Shown: positions 21,455 through 27,947 of the stretch, one piece after another
Numbering within the stretch: the first letter of the stretch is position 1
Layout of the letters: the number at the start of each line of letters is the position of its first letter
From: a virus
DNA length: 27,947 nucleotides
Virus record (IMG/VR): IMGVR_UViG_3300032006_000067
Location: 1-27,947 of that record
Strand: one strand, 5' to 3'
Notes under the pieces: generated by a model
The model's database searches: none
Told to the model about the DNA's origin: nothing
Seen by the model: only the letters and a program-made list of their open reading frames with translations
Made by a program: the position numbers and the translations under genes

Positions 21455-21699
21455 TGGCTACTACTAGAGTACAAGTCAGCACGCTACCAACTGGTGCAAC
21501 TGCTGGTACGTTTTTAAGAGGCGATGGCACTTGGGCAGCTGCAGGAGCCTCGGATGGTATCTTCTGGGAGAATGACCAAAACGTGACGACTAACTACACC
21601 ATAACAGCTAGCAAGAATGCCGTAAGTGCAGGTCCTGTGACTGTGGATAGTGGTGTAGAAGTAACAGTGCCCGCTGGGGCAACTTGGGTGGTGGTATGA
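21454..21699 (+). CDS. Small fibre-type protein (81 aa)
   Basis: It begins with a fibre linker, VQVSTLPTGATAGTFLRGDG, followed by TWAAAG. It ends with the beta-helix or capping motif DNQNVTTN-like then VTVDSGVEVTVPAGATWVVV, a common C-terminal pattern in phage fibres. At 81 aa it may be a complete short tip or the remnant of a longer fibre. Starts are coupled on both sides (TAATG, ATGA). Confidence 0.75.
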   Translation: MATTRVQVSTLPTGATAGTFLRGDGTWAAAGASDGIFWENDQNVTTNYTITASKNAVSAGPVTVDSGVEVTVPAGATWVVV

Positions 21700-22277
21700 G
21701 CAAATTATACGTAGATGCTGTAGAGCCAGAAGGCGCGTCAACAGTTTTAACACTGGGCACCGTTGGTGATACTGTAAATATTGGTGGAACTGCTGGAACT
21801 GGGTTTCCTGCCACCGGCACAAACGCTCCTGCATTTTATGCTTATCGAAGTGCTAATCAAACTATCGCGTCAAGTAACACGTTGACAAAAGTAGAATGTG
21901 ACACTGTAGGGTTTGATTCTGATTCTAAATATGATGGAACTACAGATTTTCGCTTTACACCCGGAACCGTCGCAAAGTACTTTGTATCTTGTCAGATACA
22001 AATGGCAAACTCTGTTGGAGATAACATCAGTGACTGCCAGATAGCGATTTACAAGAATGGTGTGTTATACAAAGACAGCCGTATTGTTGGAGGAGGTCAT
22101 CCTTATTACTCGCCCGGAAATTTTGTAACCATGCACCTAAATTTCATAATAGATTTGAATGCAACTGACTATATTGAGTTGTGGGGAGCGCAAGAGGAAC
22201 TGTCGGCAAGTACAAAATGGTTTGGCGTAGGTCAGCAAGCGACTGCTTTCAGTGCGTTTAAGTTGATAGGTATTTAA
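21696..22277 (+). CDS. Fibre protein with C1q-like head (193 aa)
   Basis: The ATG at 21696 overlaps the previous stop as ATGA and is preferred over an upstream in-frame TTG. After the linker (SKLYVDAVEPEGASTVLTLG), residues about 50-193 read PAFYAYRSANQTIASSNTLT, FTPGTVAKYFVSCQIQMAN, ISDCQIAIYKNGVLYKDSR. This is the C1q/TNF-like jelly-roll signature seen in many phage fibre tips. It should bind a surface receptor. The assignment is by pattern. Confidence 0.83.
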   Translation: MSKLYVDAVEPEGASTVLTLGTVGDTVNIGGTAGTGFPATGTNAPAFYAYRSANQTIASSNTLTKVECDTVGFDSDSKYDGTTDFRFTPGTVAKYFVSCQIQMANSVGDNISDCQIAIYKNGVLYKDSRIVGGGHPYYSPGNFVTMHLNFIIDLNATDYIELWGAQEELSASTKWFGVGQQATAFSAFKLIGI

Positions 22278-22278
22278 T

Positions 22279-22920
22279 ATGAGCGGCGAAATTAAAGTCT
22301 TAAAGATCTCCCCGACGACTGGAAGTGATGTCACTATGGGTGATTCTGGTGATACGTTTACCGTGCCGTCGGGGGCAACGCTTGCGGTGGCGAGTGGCGC
22401 AACGCTCAACATCACGGGTGCTACTAAAACGGGATTTCCTGCTGGTGGATTAACCCATGCAAGTCAGTGGAGATTGACGACTAACTTTAGTAATGATGCC
22501 GCCCCAATAGCATCAAATCTTGAAGAAGTTGATGCGCCTGTTGGGTTTGGTGTTCTGGGTTCCTCCATGACAGAATCCAGTGGCATTTTTACTTTTCCTG
22601 TAACGGGTTATTGGTTGATCCATTTTCACGCTTCATGGAGTGTTGCTACTAACTCACAGTGGAATTTAGGTTGGATTACGACCACAACCGATAATGCAAC
22701 ATACGCTCAAGCGTCAGAGTTTAATCAAGATGCGCATCTTTCAGGCGCTTCTCCTATATATCCATCTGGCGATTGTTTTTATATTTTCGATGTCGCCGAC
22801 ACCACGCAATGCAAATGTAGGTTTGACATCGATGTTCAACAATCTGCGACAGTTACAGAAGGGAATACTGACAGAAATAAAACTTACATGACCTTTTTAA
22901 GATTGGCGGATAGACCATGA
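22279..22920 (+). CDS. Fibre protein, duplicated module copy 2 (213 aa)
   Basis: This is the paralogue of 20541-21182 with the same length. Its linker is different (SGEIKVLKISPTTGSDVTM) and contains two tandem SGATL blocks. The head domain aligns collinearly with copy 1. Substitutions are spread through the head, as expected for receptor-specificity change. Its stop overlaps the 90-residue paralogue as ATGA. Confidence 0.8.
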   Translation: MSGEIKVLKISPTTGSDVTMGDSGDTFTVPSGATLAVASGATLNITGATKTGFPAGGLTHASQWRLTTNFSNDAAPIASNLEEVDAPVGFGVLGSSMTESSGIFTFPVTGYWLIHFHASWSVATNSQWNLGWITTTTDNATYAQASEFNQDAHLSGASPIYPSGDCFYIFDVADTTQCKCRFDIDVQQSATVTEGNTDRNKTYMTFLRLADRP

Positions 22921-23192
22921 AACCAGAACATATTGAAGACATCTTGGTGCATTTACATCCCGGTCAATGGTTTGGTTGGAGTGATGCTCATAATAAGGTT
23001 TATGCCAATTTGGTCATTTACAGCACCGACGAGAAACCTACCCAAGCGTGGTTAGAATCAGAATTAACTAGGCAGCAAGAATCATGGGATGCGGAGCAGG
23101 TAACAAAGCAAGAAACGTTGACTTCCGCTAAGGCGAAACTTGAGAGTTTGGGCCTAACCGCAGAAGAAGTAAAAGAGGCATTTGGAATATGA
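22917..23192 (+). CDS. Fibre-associated 90-residue protein, copy 2
   Basis: It is nearly identical to copy 1 over the first 22 residues (PEHIEDILVHLHPGQWFGW), with codons differing mostly at third positions. The middle diverges, and the C-terminal AKLESLGLTAEEVKEAFG is again similar. ATGA couplings at both ends keep it linked to its fibre. Function is as for copy 1: assembly chaperone or stabiliser inferred. Confidence 0.75.
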   Translation: MKPEHIEDILVHLHPGQWFGWSDAHNKVYANLVIYSTDEKPTQAWLESELTRQQESWDAEQVTKQETLTSAKAKLESLGLTAEEVKEAFGI

Positions 23193-23836
23193 GCAAAATA
23201 AAAACAGATGCTATAGAAACCCGCGCAGGTGGAACGTCTGTACTGACTATTGGTACGGCTACGCAGACTATTAAGCTACCTGGTGGAACCCCAGGTGCTG
23301 ATAAGGTATTAACGAGTAATGCAACTGGTGAAGCTTCTTGGGTTGCTGCCGCTGGCGGGTTGTTCTCAGCTTATGCTGTGATCTGCGATGAAAAAACTTA
23401 TCTTGTTGCAGGGGGTGCGTTTACTAGTGGTGCATGGCAAACAAGAGATTTAAATAAAAAGATACTTGATCCAAGCACTATGGTTTCTATCTCTTCAAAT
23501 AAATTTACATTAGGAGCGGGTAATTATTTTATAAAGTGGTCAGCGCCTGCTACTCAAGTAGATTTGCATCTTAGCCGTCTTTATGATGTGACTAATACCG
23601 CTGTTGTGGAGTATGGGACTTCTGAGAACGCTGAATCGACAATGACTGGTTACCCTGTAGAGGATAATAAAGTTTCTACAAAAAGTTTTGGGTTTGCCCG
23701 TGTTACTCCATCGGGAAGCACAGAATATAGTATTGAGCATCGTTGTTCATCCACCAGAGCTGACTGGGGTTTTGGTAACGCTTCTGATATGGAAGTCAAT
23801 AAATACACGATAGTAGAGATCTACAAGGAAGCGTGA
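23189..23836 (+). CDS. Fibre protein with C1q-like head (215 aa)
   Basis: The linker (SKIKTDAIETRAGGTSVLTI, PGADKVLTSNATGEASW) joins a head with YAVICDEKTYLV, FTSGAWQTRDLN, ILDPSTMVSISSNKFTLGAG, NYFIKWSAPA and HLSRLYDVTNTAVVEYGTSE. I recognise this as a common C1q-like tip in phage fibres. The start is ATGA-coupled to the 90-residue gene. The stop overlaps the next ATG as TGATG. Confidence 0.83.
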   Translation: MSKIKTDAIETRAGGTSVLTIGTATQTIKLPGGTPGADKVLTSNATGEASWVAAAGGLFSAYAVICDEKTYLVAGGAFTSGAWQTRDLNKKILDPSTMVSISSNKFTLGAGNYFIKWSAPATQVDLHLSRLYDVTNTAVVEYGTSENAESTMTGYPVEDNKVSTKSFGFARVTPSGSTEYSIEHRCSSTRADWGFGNASDMEVNKYTIVEIYKEA

Positions 23837-23994
23837 TGGAAGAAAAAGACTATAAAGAAAAGCGCAAAGAGGAATATCCGCTTTTTGAAGAACTCATAGT
23901 AGCACTTTGGGAGGGTGTTGTAGAAGAAAGAATGGCAGCAGTTACTAAACTAGAGGCGAAGCGACAGGCTGTCAAACTTAAATATCCCAAGTGA
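23836..23994 (+). CDS. Small tail-associated protein (52 aa)
   Basis: This is too short for common gene calls but well formed. It is TGATG-coupled to the fibre upstream and GTGA-coupled to the next gene. Its sequence starts MEEKDYKEKRKEEYPLFEEL and ends VKLKYPK. Phage tail loci often carry a small protein of this layout (Y-x-x-KR-x-x-EYP at the start, a V-K-x-KYPK end) after fibre genes. I recognise the pattern, but its role is unassigned. Confidence 0.75.
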   Translation: MEEKDYKEKRKEEYPLFEELIVALWEGVVEERMAAVTKLEAKRQAVKLKYPK

Positions 23995-24155
23995 GTTTTA
24001 TCGTTGGGATCGCGCGAATAGCGCATTGGTTTTTAATACCGTTCTTGGTGGTGTGGATGACAATAGCACCGAACGACATGCTACCTCAGTGTCTATCAGA
24101 CGCTAAGGTGCACATAGCAGAACAATTTAGAGGATCGTATTTTGGCACTAACTAA
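23991..24155 (+). CDS. Small membrane protein (54 aa)
   Basis: A GTG overlapping the previous stop (GTGA) opens a 54-codon frame. One hydrophobic helix (FIVGIARIAHWFLIPFLVV, residues 3-21) is followed by a soluble tail with a single Cys (NDMLPQCLSDAKVHIAEQF). Its end overlaps the TTG of the next fibre by 14 nt. It could be a lysis- or exclusion-type membrane protein within the fibre operon. No family is known to me. Confidence 0.65.
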   Translation: MSFIVGIARIAHWFLIPFLVVWMTIAPNDMLPQCLSDAKVHIAEQFRGSYFGTN

Positions 24156-25584
24156 AGTAGGTTTAGATTTGATCGATGCGTCAGGTAAAGCTGACGACAA
24201 GTACTTAAAAGGTGATGGTACTTGGGGCACTATAGCCTCGACTGACACCACAGGCATCGAAGATGATATCGCCCTCTTAGGTTTCAAGGTAGCATTAAAT
24301 GGATCCATGGCTAAATATAACTTAGTGAACCAGACAGAGGACGCTTTCTACGACGCTACAGGTATTGATGCTGGTGACTCAACTAACGCTACATGGAATG
24401 CTGCTAAATATGTCTCTGGGACATCTGGTGGTTCTGTTACTGCGACTGGTGGGACAATCACTACAGACGAAGCTGGCGCTTATACCATCCATTCGTTCAA
24501 CAACGCGTCAAGCCCTAAAACCTTCACTACTGATACAGCACAAGATGTAGAAATCCTACTAATTGGCGGTGGTGGAGCGGGTAGTAACGATTACGGTGGA
24601 GGAGGTGGCGCTGGTGGTGTTATAGCGCATCCATCTTTCGCTGTATCTGCTGGCTCACATTCTATTGTCATAGGAACTGGTGGTGCAGCTACCACGTCTA
24701 TTCCTGGTCCTTCTGGGCTGGATTCAACGTTTTCAACATTGACGGCTGTTGGCGGAGGTGGTGGAGGTGGTTGGACTCCTGTGAATGGAGTAAATGGCGG
24801 CTCGGGCGGCGGCGGTGCTAGGGCGGCTTCTGCTGGTAATGGTGGTTCAGGAACGCAAACGTCTCCCGCAGGCGGCACGGGCTACGGAAATGACGGTGCA
24901 GATGGTAGCACCACGGTAGGTGCTGGCGGTGGAGGTGGCGCAGGGGCTGCCGGTTCTGCAAGAACTGGTGGAGATGGAATTGAATCAGATATTTATCAAA
25001 CTGGTGTAAATGTTTATTACGCCGGTGGAGGCGGTGGTGGTAATACTCCAAGTTCAAATTCATCCGGTGGCGCCGGTGGCGGAGGTTATGGCGCTAATGG
25101 TAATACGAACCAAGCTGGCGGTGCAGCAACAGCAGATACGGGTTCAGGAGGTGGTGGCGGAGCCGGTGGTGGTGGCGCTCTCGGGGGCGCGGGAGCTAAT
25201 GGTTTGTTTGTGTTAAGGCGTCCAACAAGCAGTCTAGTTATATCCGACATGACCCTAGTATCAGAATTTACTGAAGCAGAAGCTGCACCTACGAAGGGTG
25301 ACCTTGTGATGACTTACACCACTGTCGGGGGTGGTAGCACCACTGTGGGTACAGATTTAACCGCAGAAGTTAGCGCAGATGATGGTAGCACGTGGACGGA
25401 CTTAGGACTTGTTACGGGTGATATTCAAGGCACAACTGGTGGTCATACCATCATTAGCAAGCACGATGTAACTATAAGCTCCACTATAACAGCTCCTTAC
25501 AAAATGCGATATAGAATTAAAACATTGAATCAAGCCGCAGCAAAAGAAACACGAATCCAAGCTGTATCTTTAGGATGGAGTTAA
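24142..25584 (+). CDS. Large fibre/adhesin with glycine-rich domain (480 aa)
   Basis: Domains in order: a short linker (KADDKYLKGDGTWGTI), a helix-like joint (TTGIEDDIALLGFKVALNG) and the YNLVNQTEDAFYDATGID region. A glycine-rich central domain follows (about 135-355) with GGGGAGSNDYGGGGGAGGV and many GGG runs, resembling polyglycine-sandwich adhesins such as S16-type gp38. The C-terminal beta domain (about 365-480) has LVISDMTLVSEFTEAEAA, YKMRYRIKTLNQAAAKETRI. The joint and the C-terminal domain are shared with 25586-27262. The start is TTG with AGAGG 8 nt upstream. Receptor binding by the glycine-rich part is inferred. Confidence 0.85.
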   Translation: MALTKVGLDLIDASGKADDKYLKGDGTWGTIASTDTTGIEDDIALLGFKVALNGSMAKYNLVNQTEDAFYDATGIDAGDSTNATWNAAKYVSGTSGGSVTATGGTITTDEAGAYTIHSFNNASSPKTFTTDTAQDVEILLIGGGGAGSNDYGGGGGAGGVIAHPSFAVSAGSHSIVIGTGGAATTSIPGPSGLDSTFSTLTAVGGGGGGGWTPVNGVNGGSGGGGARAASAGNGGSGTQTSPAGGTGYGNDGADGSTTVGAGGGGGAGAAGSARTGGDGIESDIYQTGVNVYYAGGGGGGNTPSSNSSGGAGGGGYGANGNTNQAGGAATADTGSGGGGGAGGGGALGGAGANGLFVLRRPTSSLVISDMTLVSEFTEAEAAPTKGDLVMTYTTVGGGSTTVGTDLTAEVSADDGSTWTDLGLVTGDIQGTTGGHTIISKHDVTISSTITAPYKMRYRIKTLNQAAAKETRIQAVSLGWS

Positions 25585-25585
25585 A

Positions 25586-27262
25586 ATGGCATATATAGGA
25601 AACTCACCGTATCCCAGTGGTAACTTCTCTGCGACCACCCATAATGGTGGAACAGATGTCTTCACAATGGGGCAATCACCAGGTACTAAAAACGCTGTAT
25701 TAGTTTTCATAGATGGTGTAAGACAGGATCCTCTTAATTACGAAATATCAGGAGCTACACTGACGCTTGGAACAGCTGCTCCCGCAGGCGTGAATAACGT
25801 CCAGATTTTAGTATCTGGTAATGAACTCGGTTTAAACGTACCTGCAGATGACAGTATAGCTGTAGATGCATTAAACACCACTTCTGCTGGCACTACGGGC
25901 CAATTCTTGCAGAAATCAGGTGCTTCTACTATCGATTGGTCTACCGTACCCGATGAGGTAGCAACGCAAACAGGTCAGGCTGGTAAGTATCTTACAACTG
26001 ATGGAGCTACAACTAGTTGGGGTACTGTAGCAGCAACAGATGTAACAGGATTGCAAAATGATATTGCAACTTTAGCTTTGCATTCTGCAATACAAAACAA
26101 TCAATCCGCCTACAACCTAAGTAATGCTTTTATTGACCAGTACGAAAATAATGATGGCATTGATACTACTAGCACTGTTACAAGAGATGCTGCTAGTGAA
26201 TATATGGCTTCTGGTTCAGTAGGAGCAGGTGGCGCGGCTTTTGTTAGTGATGCAAACACTATGGTTTTACTGCATATGGATGGTGCTAATGACGGCACGG
26301 TATTCACAGACGATAGTTCCCCTGCCTATACCGTAACTCCGAATGCTAATATGAAAACTGTTACGGGAGTTAAAAAGATAGGCACTGCGTCTGCGTACTT
26401 CGCATCTGGTGGTAGCGGCACTAATAACGGTGATTTTTTAAGCGTAGCTGGTCAATCCGTTTTTAATCGCACTGGAGATTTTACATTAGAGGGTTGGTTG
26501 ATTTCTACCCACACAACTCATTGTGCTTTGAATGATTTTCGTTCTCCGGGTAATGCTAGTAACTTTTATATGGATTGGCAATATGGCGGTAGTAGCAATA
26601 AAATAGCAATTATATTCGGGGCGGGATCATTTACCCGTGTATTTTCTTGTCCTAGCATGGCAGATGGAAATTGGCATCATTGGGCTACTGTAAGAGATTC
26701 AAGCGACTCATGGTATTTTTATTTTGATGGTACATTGGTTGCTCCAGATAGTGGCAGTATGACTACTGCGCTCTCAACCGCTATTGACGCTGGTAATGAA
26801 GATTTATCTATTGGAACTAATGAATCACATGATGCTGCTGCAAACTTTATAGGTCATATGGACGAATTCCGGTTTAGTGATAATGTTCGATACCCCAGTG
26901 GAACAACGTTTATTCCTAACGCTGGTGTTATAACAAGTGCCACTGGAAACTACACATCAACTAACCAAACATCTGCTGCTACAGTTTCTAAGATGGGTTT
27001 AGTTCTATTGTATAAGGACGAAGAGGGTACAGCAACGTTGGATACCGACTTGGTTGCTCAGGTATCTGCTGATGGCGGAAGCAACTATACATCTGCTCCA
27101 TTAACTAATGGCGGTACTTTTTCAACAGGTATTAAAATTGCCAAGTCAAATGATATTACAATTAGCAATACTGGCTCAGCTCCCAAATACAAAGTTTCTT
27201 TTGCAAACCAAGCAGCAGGATCAAAAGTTACCCGAGTTTATGGCGCTGCTTTGCTTTATTGA
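25586..27262 (+). CDS. Large fibre/adhesin with LamG-type domain (558 aa)
   Basis: The N-terminal attachment domain (AYIGNSPYPSGNFSATTH) parallels the gene at 19980. A linker (AGTTGQFLQKSGASTIDWST) and the joint VTGLQNDIATLALHSAIQNN, with YNLSNAFIDQYENNDGID, follow. Residues about 220-450 form a concanavalin/LamG-like sandwich: MVLLHMDGANDGTVFTDDS, DFTLEGWLIST, WHHWATVRDSSDSWYFYFDG and HMDEFRFSDNVRY. The final beta domain (LVLLYKDEEGTATLDTDLVA, KYKVSFANQAAGSKVTRVY) matches the tail of 24142-25584. The LamG-like part probably recognises host glycans. GGAG lies 5 nt upstream of the ATG. Confidence 0.87.
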   Translation: MAYIGNSPYPSGNFSATTHNGGTDVFTMGQSPGTKNAVLVFIDGVRQDPLNYEISGATLTLGTAAPAGVNNVQILVSGNELGLNVPADDSIAVDALNTTSAGTTGQFLQKSGASTIDWSTVPDEVATQTGQAGKYLTTDGATTSWGTVAATDVTGLQNDIATLALHSAIQNNQSAYNLSNAFIDQYENNDGIDTTSTVTRDAASEYMASGSVGAGGAAFVSDANTMVLLHMDGANDGTVFTDDSSPAYTVTPNANMKTVTGVKKIGTASAYFASGGSGTNNGDFLSVAGQSVFNRTGDFTLEGWLISTHTTHCALNDFRSPGNASNFYMDWQYGGSSNKIAIIFGAGSFTRVFSCPSMADGNWHHWATVRDSSDSWYFYFDGTLVAPDSGSMTTALSTAIDAGNEDLSIGTNESHDAAANFIGHMDEFRFSDNVRYPSGTTFIPNAGVITSATGNYTSTNQTSAATVSKMGLVLLYKDEEGTATLDTDLVAQVSADGGSNYTSAPLTNGGTFSTGIKIAKSNDITISNTGSAPKYKVSFANQAAGSKVTRVYGAALLY

Positions 27263-27287
27263 AATGGAGTTAACCGGGGAAAGATAA

Positions 27288-27653
27288 ATGAAGAAATTAT
27301 TGGGAGCAATTTTGTTGTTATTTCCGCTTGTAGCATCGGGTGAACCGTTCGCTACTGTGGTACCAATGCAGGTATTGTGTACTAAAGGAGGTCCAGAGTA
27401 TTTGATGCTTGAGTTGATGGAGAAATATAACGAAGTACCAGCTTATACGATGGAGATCACTGTAGATAGACCGTTACCATTATATATGATCATCACAGAG
27501 AATAAGAACAACCCTACCTCTACGATTATATTGGGTAACCCGAATCTGAATATGTCGTGCATTTTCATGACGGCTAAGGATACATTGCTACCCACAGAGG
27601 CAAAGAGTTTACCTGCTAAGACATTTGACGAGGAGAAGAAACTAGGCATATGA
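27288..27653 (+). CDS. Exported protein with signal peptide (121 aa)
   Basis: The N-terminus MKKLLGAILLLFPLVASGEP is a clear Sec signal peptide with a likely cut after ASG. The mature part has two cysteines (VLCTKGG, NMSCIFM) that could pair in the periplasm, and compact strands (YTMEITVDRPLPLYMIITEN). I do not recognise a family. It stands right after the fibre genes and before two membrane proteins, so lysis, exclusion or envelope work is possible. An attached lipid is unlikely because there is no lipobox. Confidence 0.75.
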   Translation: MKKLLGAILLLFPLVASGEPFATVVPMQVLCTKGGPEYLMLELMEKYNEVPAYTMEITVDRPLPLYMIITENKNNPTSTIILGNPNLNMSCIFMTAKDTLLPTEAKSLPAKTFDEEKKLGI

Positions 27654-27838
27654 AACATTTAAAAGATAGTAATATGGGTTATTTTGAGCATCTAGGGTTC
27701 GCTTTGAAGCTCTCTGGACAGCTCATAGTAATGGCAGTAGTAGGCGTAGTACACGCTGTATTTCCGTTTATTTTCGCTAATTCTGTGTCTTCTGGTGTGA
27801 AGGCTATGGACGCCAAGCTTCAGGAACTTGCTGGATAG
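27650..27838 (+). CDS. DUF6356-like membrane protein (62 aa)
   Basis: It starts with MKHLKDSNMGYFEHLGFALK and has a hydrophobic segment (QLIVMAVVGVVHAVFPFIFA) before a soluble end (GVKAMDAKLQELAG). This arrangement matches my memory of the DUF6356 family of short phage and bacterial membrane proteins. It has an ATGA-coupled start and overlaps the next start as TAGTG. A holin-like role is conceivable but not shown. Confidence 0.72.
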   Translation: MKHLKDSNMGYFEHLGFALKLSGQLIVMAVVGVVHAVFPFIFANSVSSGVKAMDAKLQELAG

Positions 27839-27947
27839 TGGCGGAGAACAACGGCGGATGGCACCTGTCGAAAGGCCTGAGCGTTTCTCATATTCTTTCC
27901 ACGGCTGTTATCGCGGTTGGTTTTTTCACGTACGTTACAGACATAGA
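27838..27947 (+). CDS. Small membrane protein, start only (runs off right edge)
   Basis: A GTG overlapping the previous stop (TAGTG) opens a frame reaching the window end (36 codons). A short polar head (AENNGGWHLSKGLSVSHILS) is followed by a hydrophobic helix (STAVIAVGFFTYV). This layout (GGWH-L, then SHILST, one membrane helix, soluble remainder) is common in short phage envelope or i-spanin-like proteins. The rest is outside the window, so function remains open. Confidence 0.68.
   Translation, partial: MAENNGGWHLSKGLSVSHILSTAVIAVGFFTYVTDI

Noticed and set aside
24591-25063. Two minus-strand frames rich in Pro or in His/Leu
   Set aside because: They are the antisense of the glycine-rich GGN repeats and have no independent support.

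Overview
The window is almost certainly part of a tailed-phage genome, or an intact prophage segment with no host genes in view. It holds a leftward nucleotide-metabolism and accessory arm (about 1-6294) and a rightward late or virion arm (about 6428-27947), which diverge from a non-coding region around 6219-6496. The genes are tightly packed. Many are joined by ATGA, TGATG, TTGA, GTGA or TAATG overlaps, and most have Shine-Dalgarno sites. The leader, terminator and signal-peptide styles fit a Gram-negative host. The fibre domain repertoire resembles that of marine phages, but no host can be named from sequence alone.

Left arm (minus strand). From right to left it carries a small AbrB/SymE-like protein (5874-6218) with a coupled 26-residue membrane peptide and a UUCG-hairpin terminator. 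Next is a paralogue of that protein (4936-5346), followed by a large hairpin terminator. Then come a small zinc-ribbon-like protein and a complete tRNA-Asp with encoded CCA. A chain of small unknown genes leads into a nucleotide block: a thymidylate synthase-family enzyme whose key discriminating residue is Asp, which points to dCMP rather than dUMP; a DUF6378 protein; and a trimeric dUTPase. A winged-helix protein, probably replicative, runs off the left edge. Three gapless copies of a roughly 41-bp A/T-rich element sit just upstream of three of these units and look like a phage promoter family.

Right arm (plus strand). A sigma70-like promoter (6428-6454) precedes a large probable inner virion protein, a DUF5681 or small-terminase-like protein, several small virion-type proteins, two very basic small proteins, the large terminase, a P22-type portal, an acidic scaffold-like protein, the major capsid protein, a hairpin terminator or attenuator, and a head-tail adaptor. 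No tape-measure, tail-tube or sheath gene is seen, so a short-tailed (podovirus-like) particle is the best guess.

From 18072 to 27262 the window is almost entirely receptor-binding and fibre genes. These include collagen-like or repeat fibres, C1q-like heads, a glycine-rich adhesin and a LamG-type adhesin. One fibre-plus-90-residue module is duplicated. The two largest fibres share flanking domains around different central domains. Several short genes are tucked between them. The right end holds a signal-peptide protein, a DUF6356 membrane protein and the start of another membrane protein, probably the beginning of a lysis or envelope cassette. No endolysin, integrase, CRISPR array or IS element was seen.

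The most original candidates are the Asp-bearing thymidylate synthase homologue (possible cytosine-modified DNA), the AbrB-like paralogue pair with its private promoter elements and terminators, and the cassette-like fibre locus.
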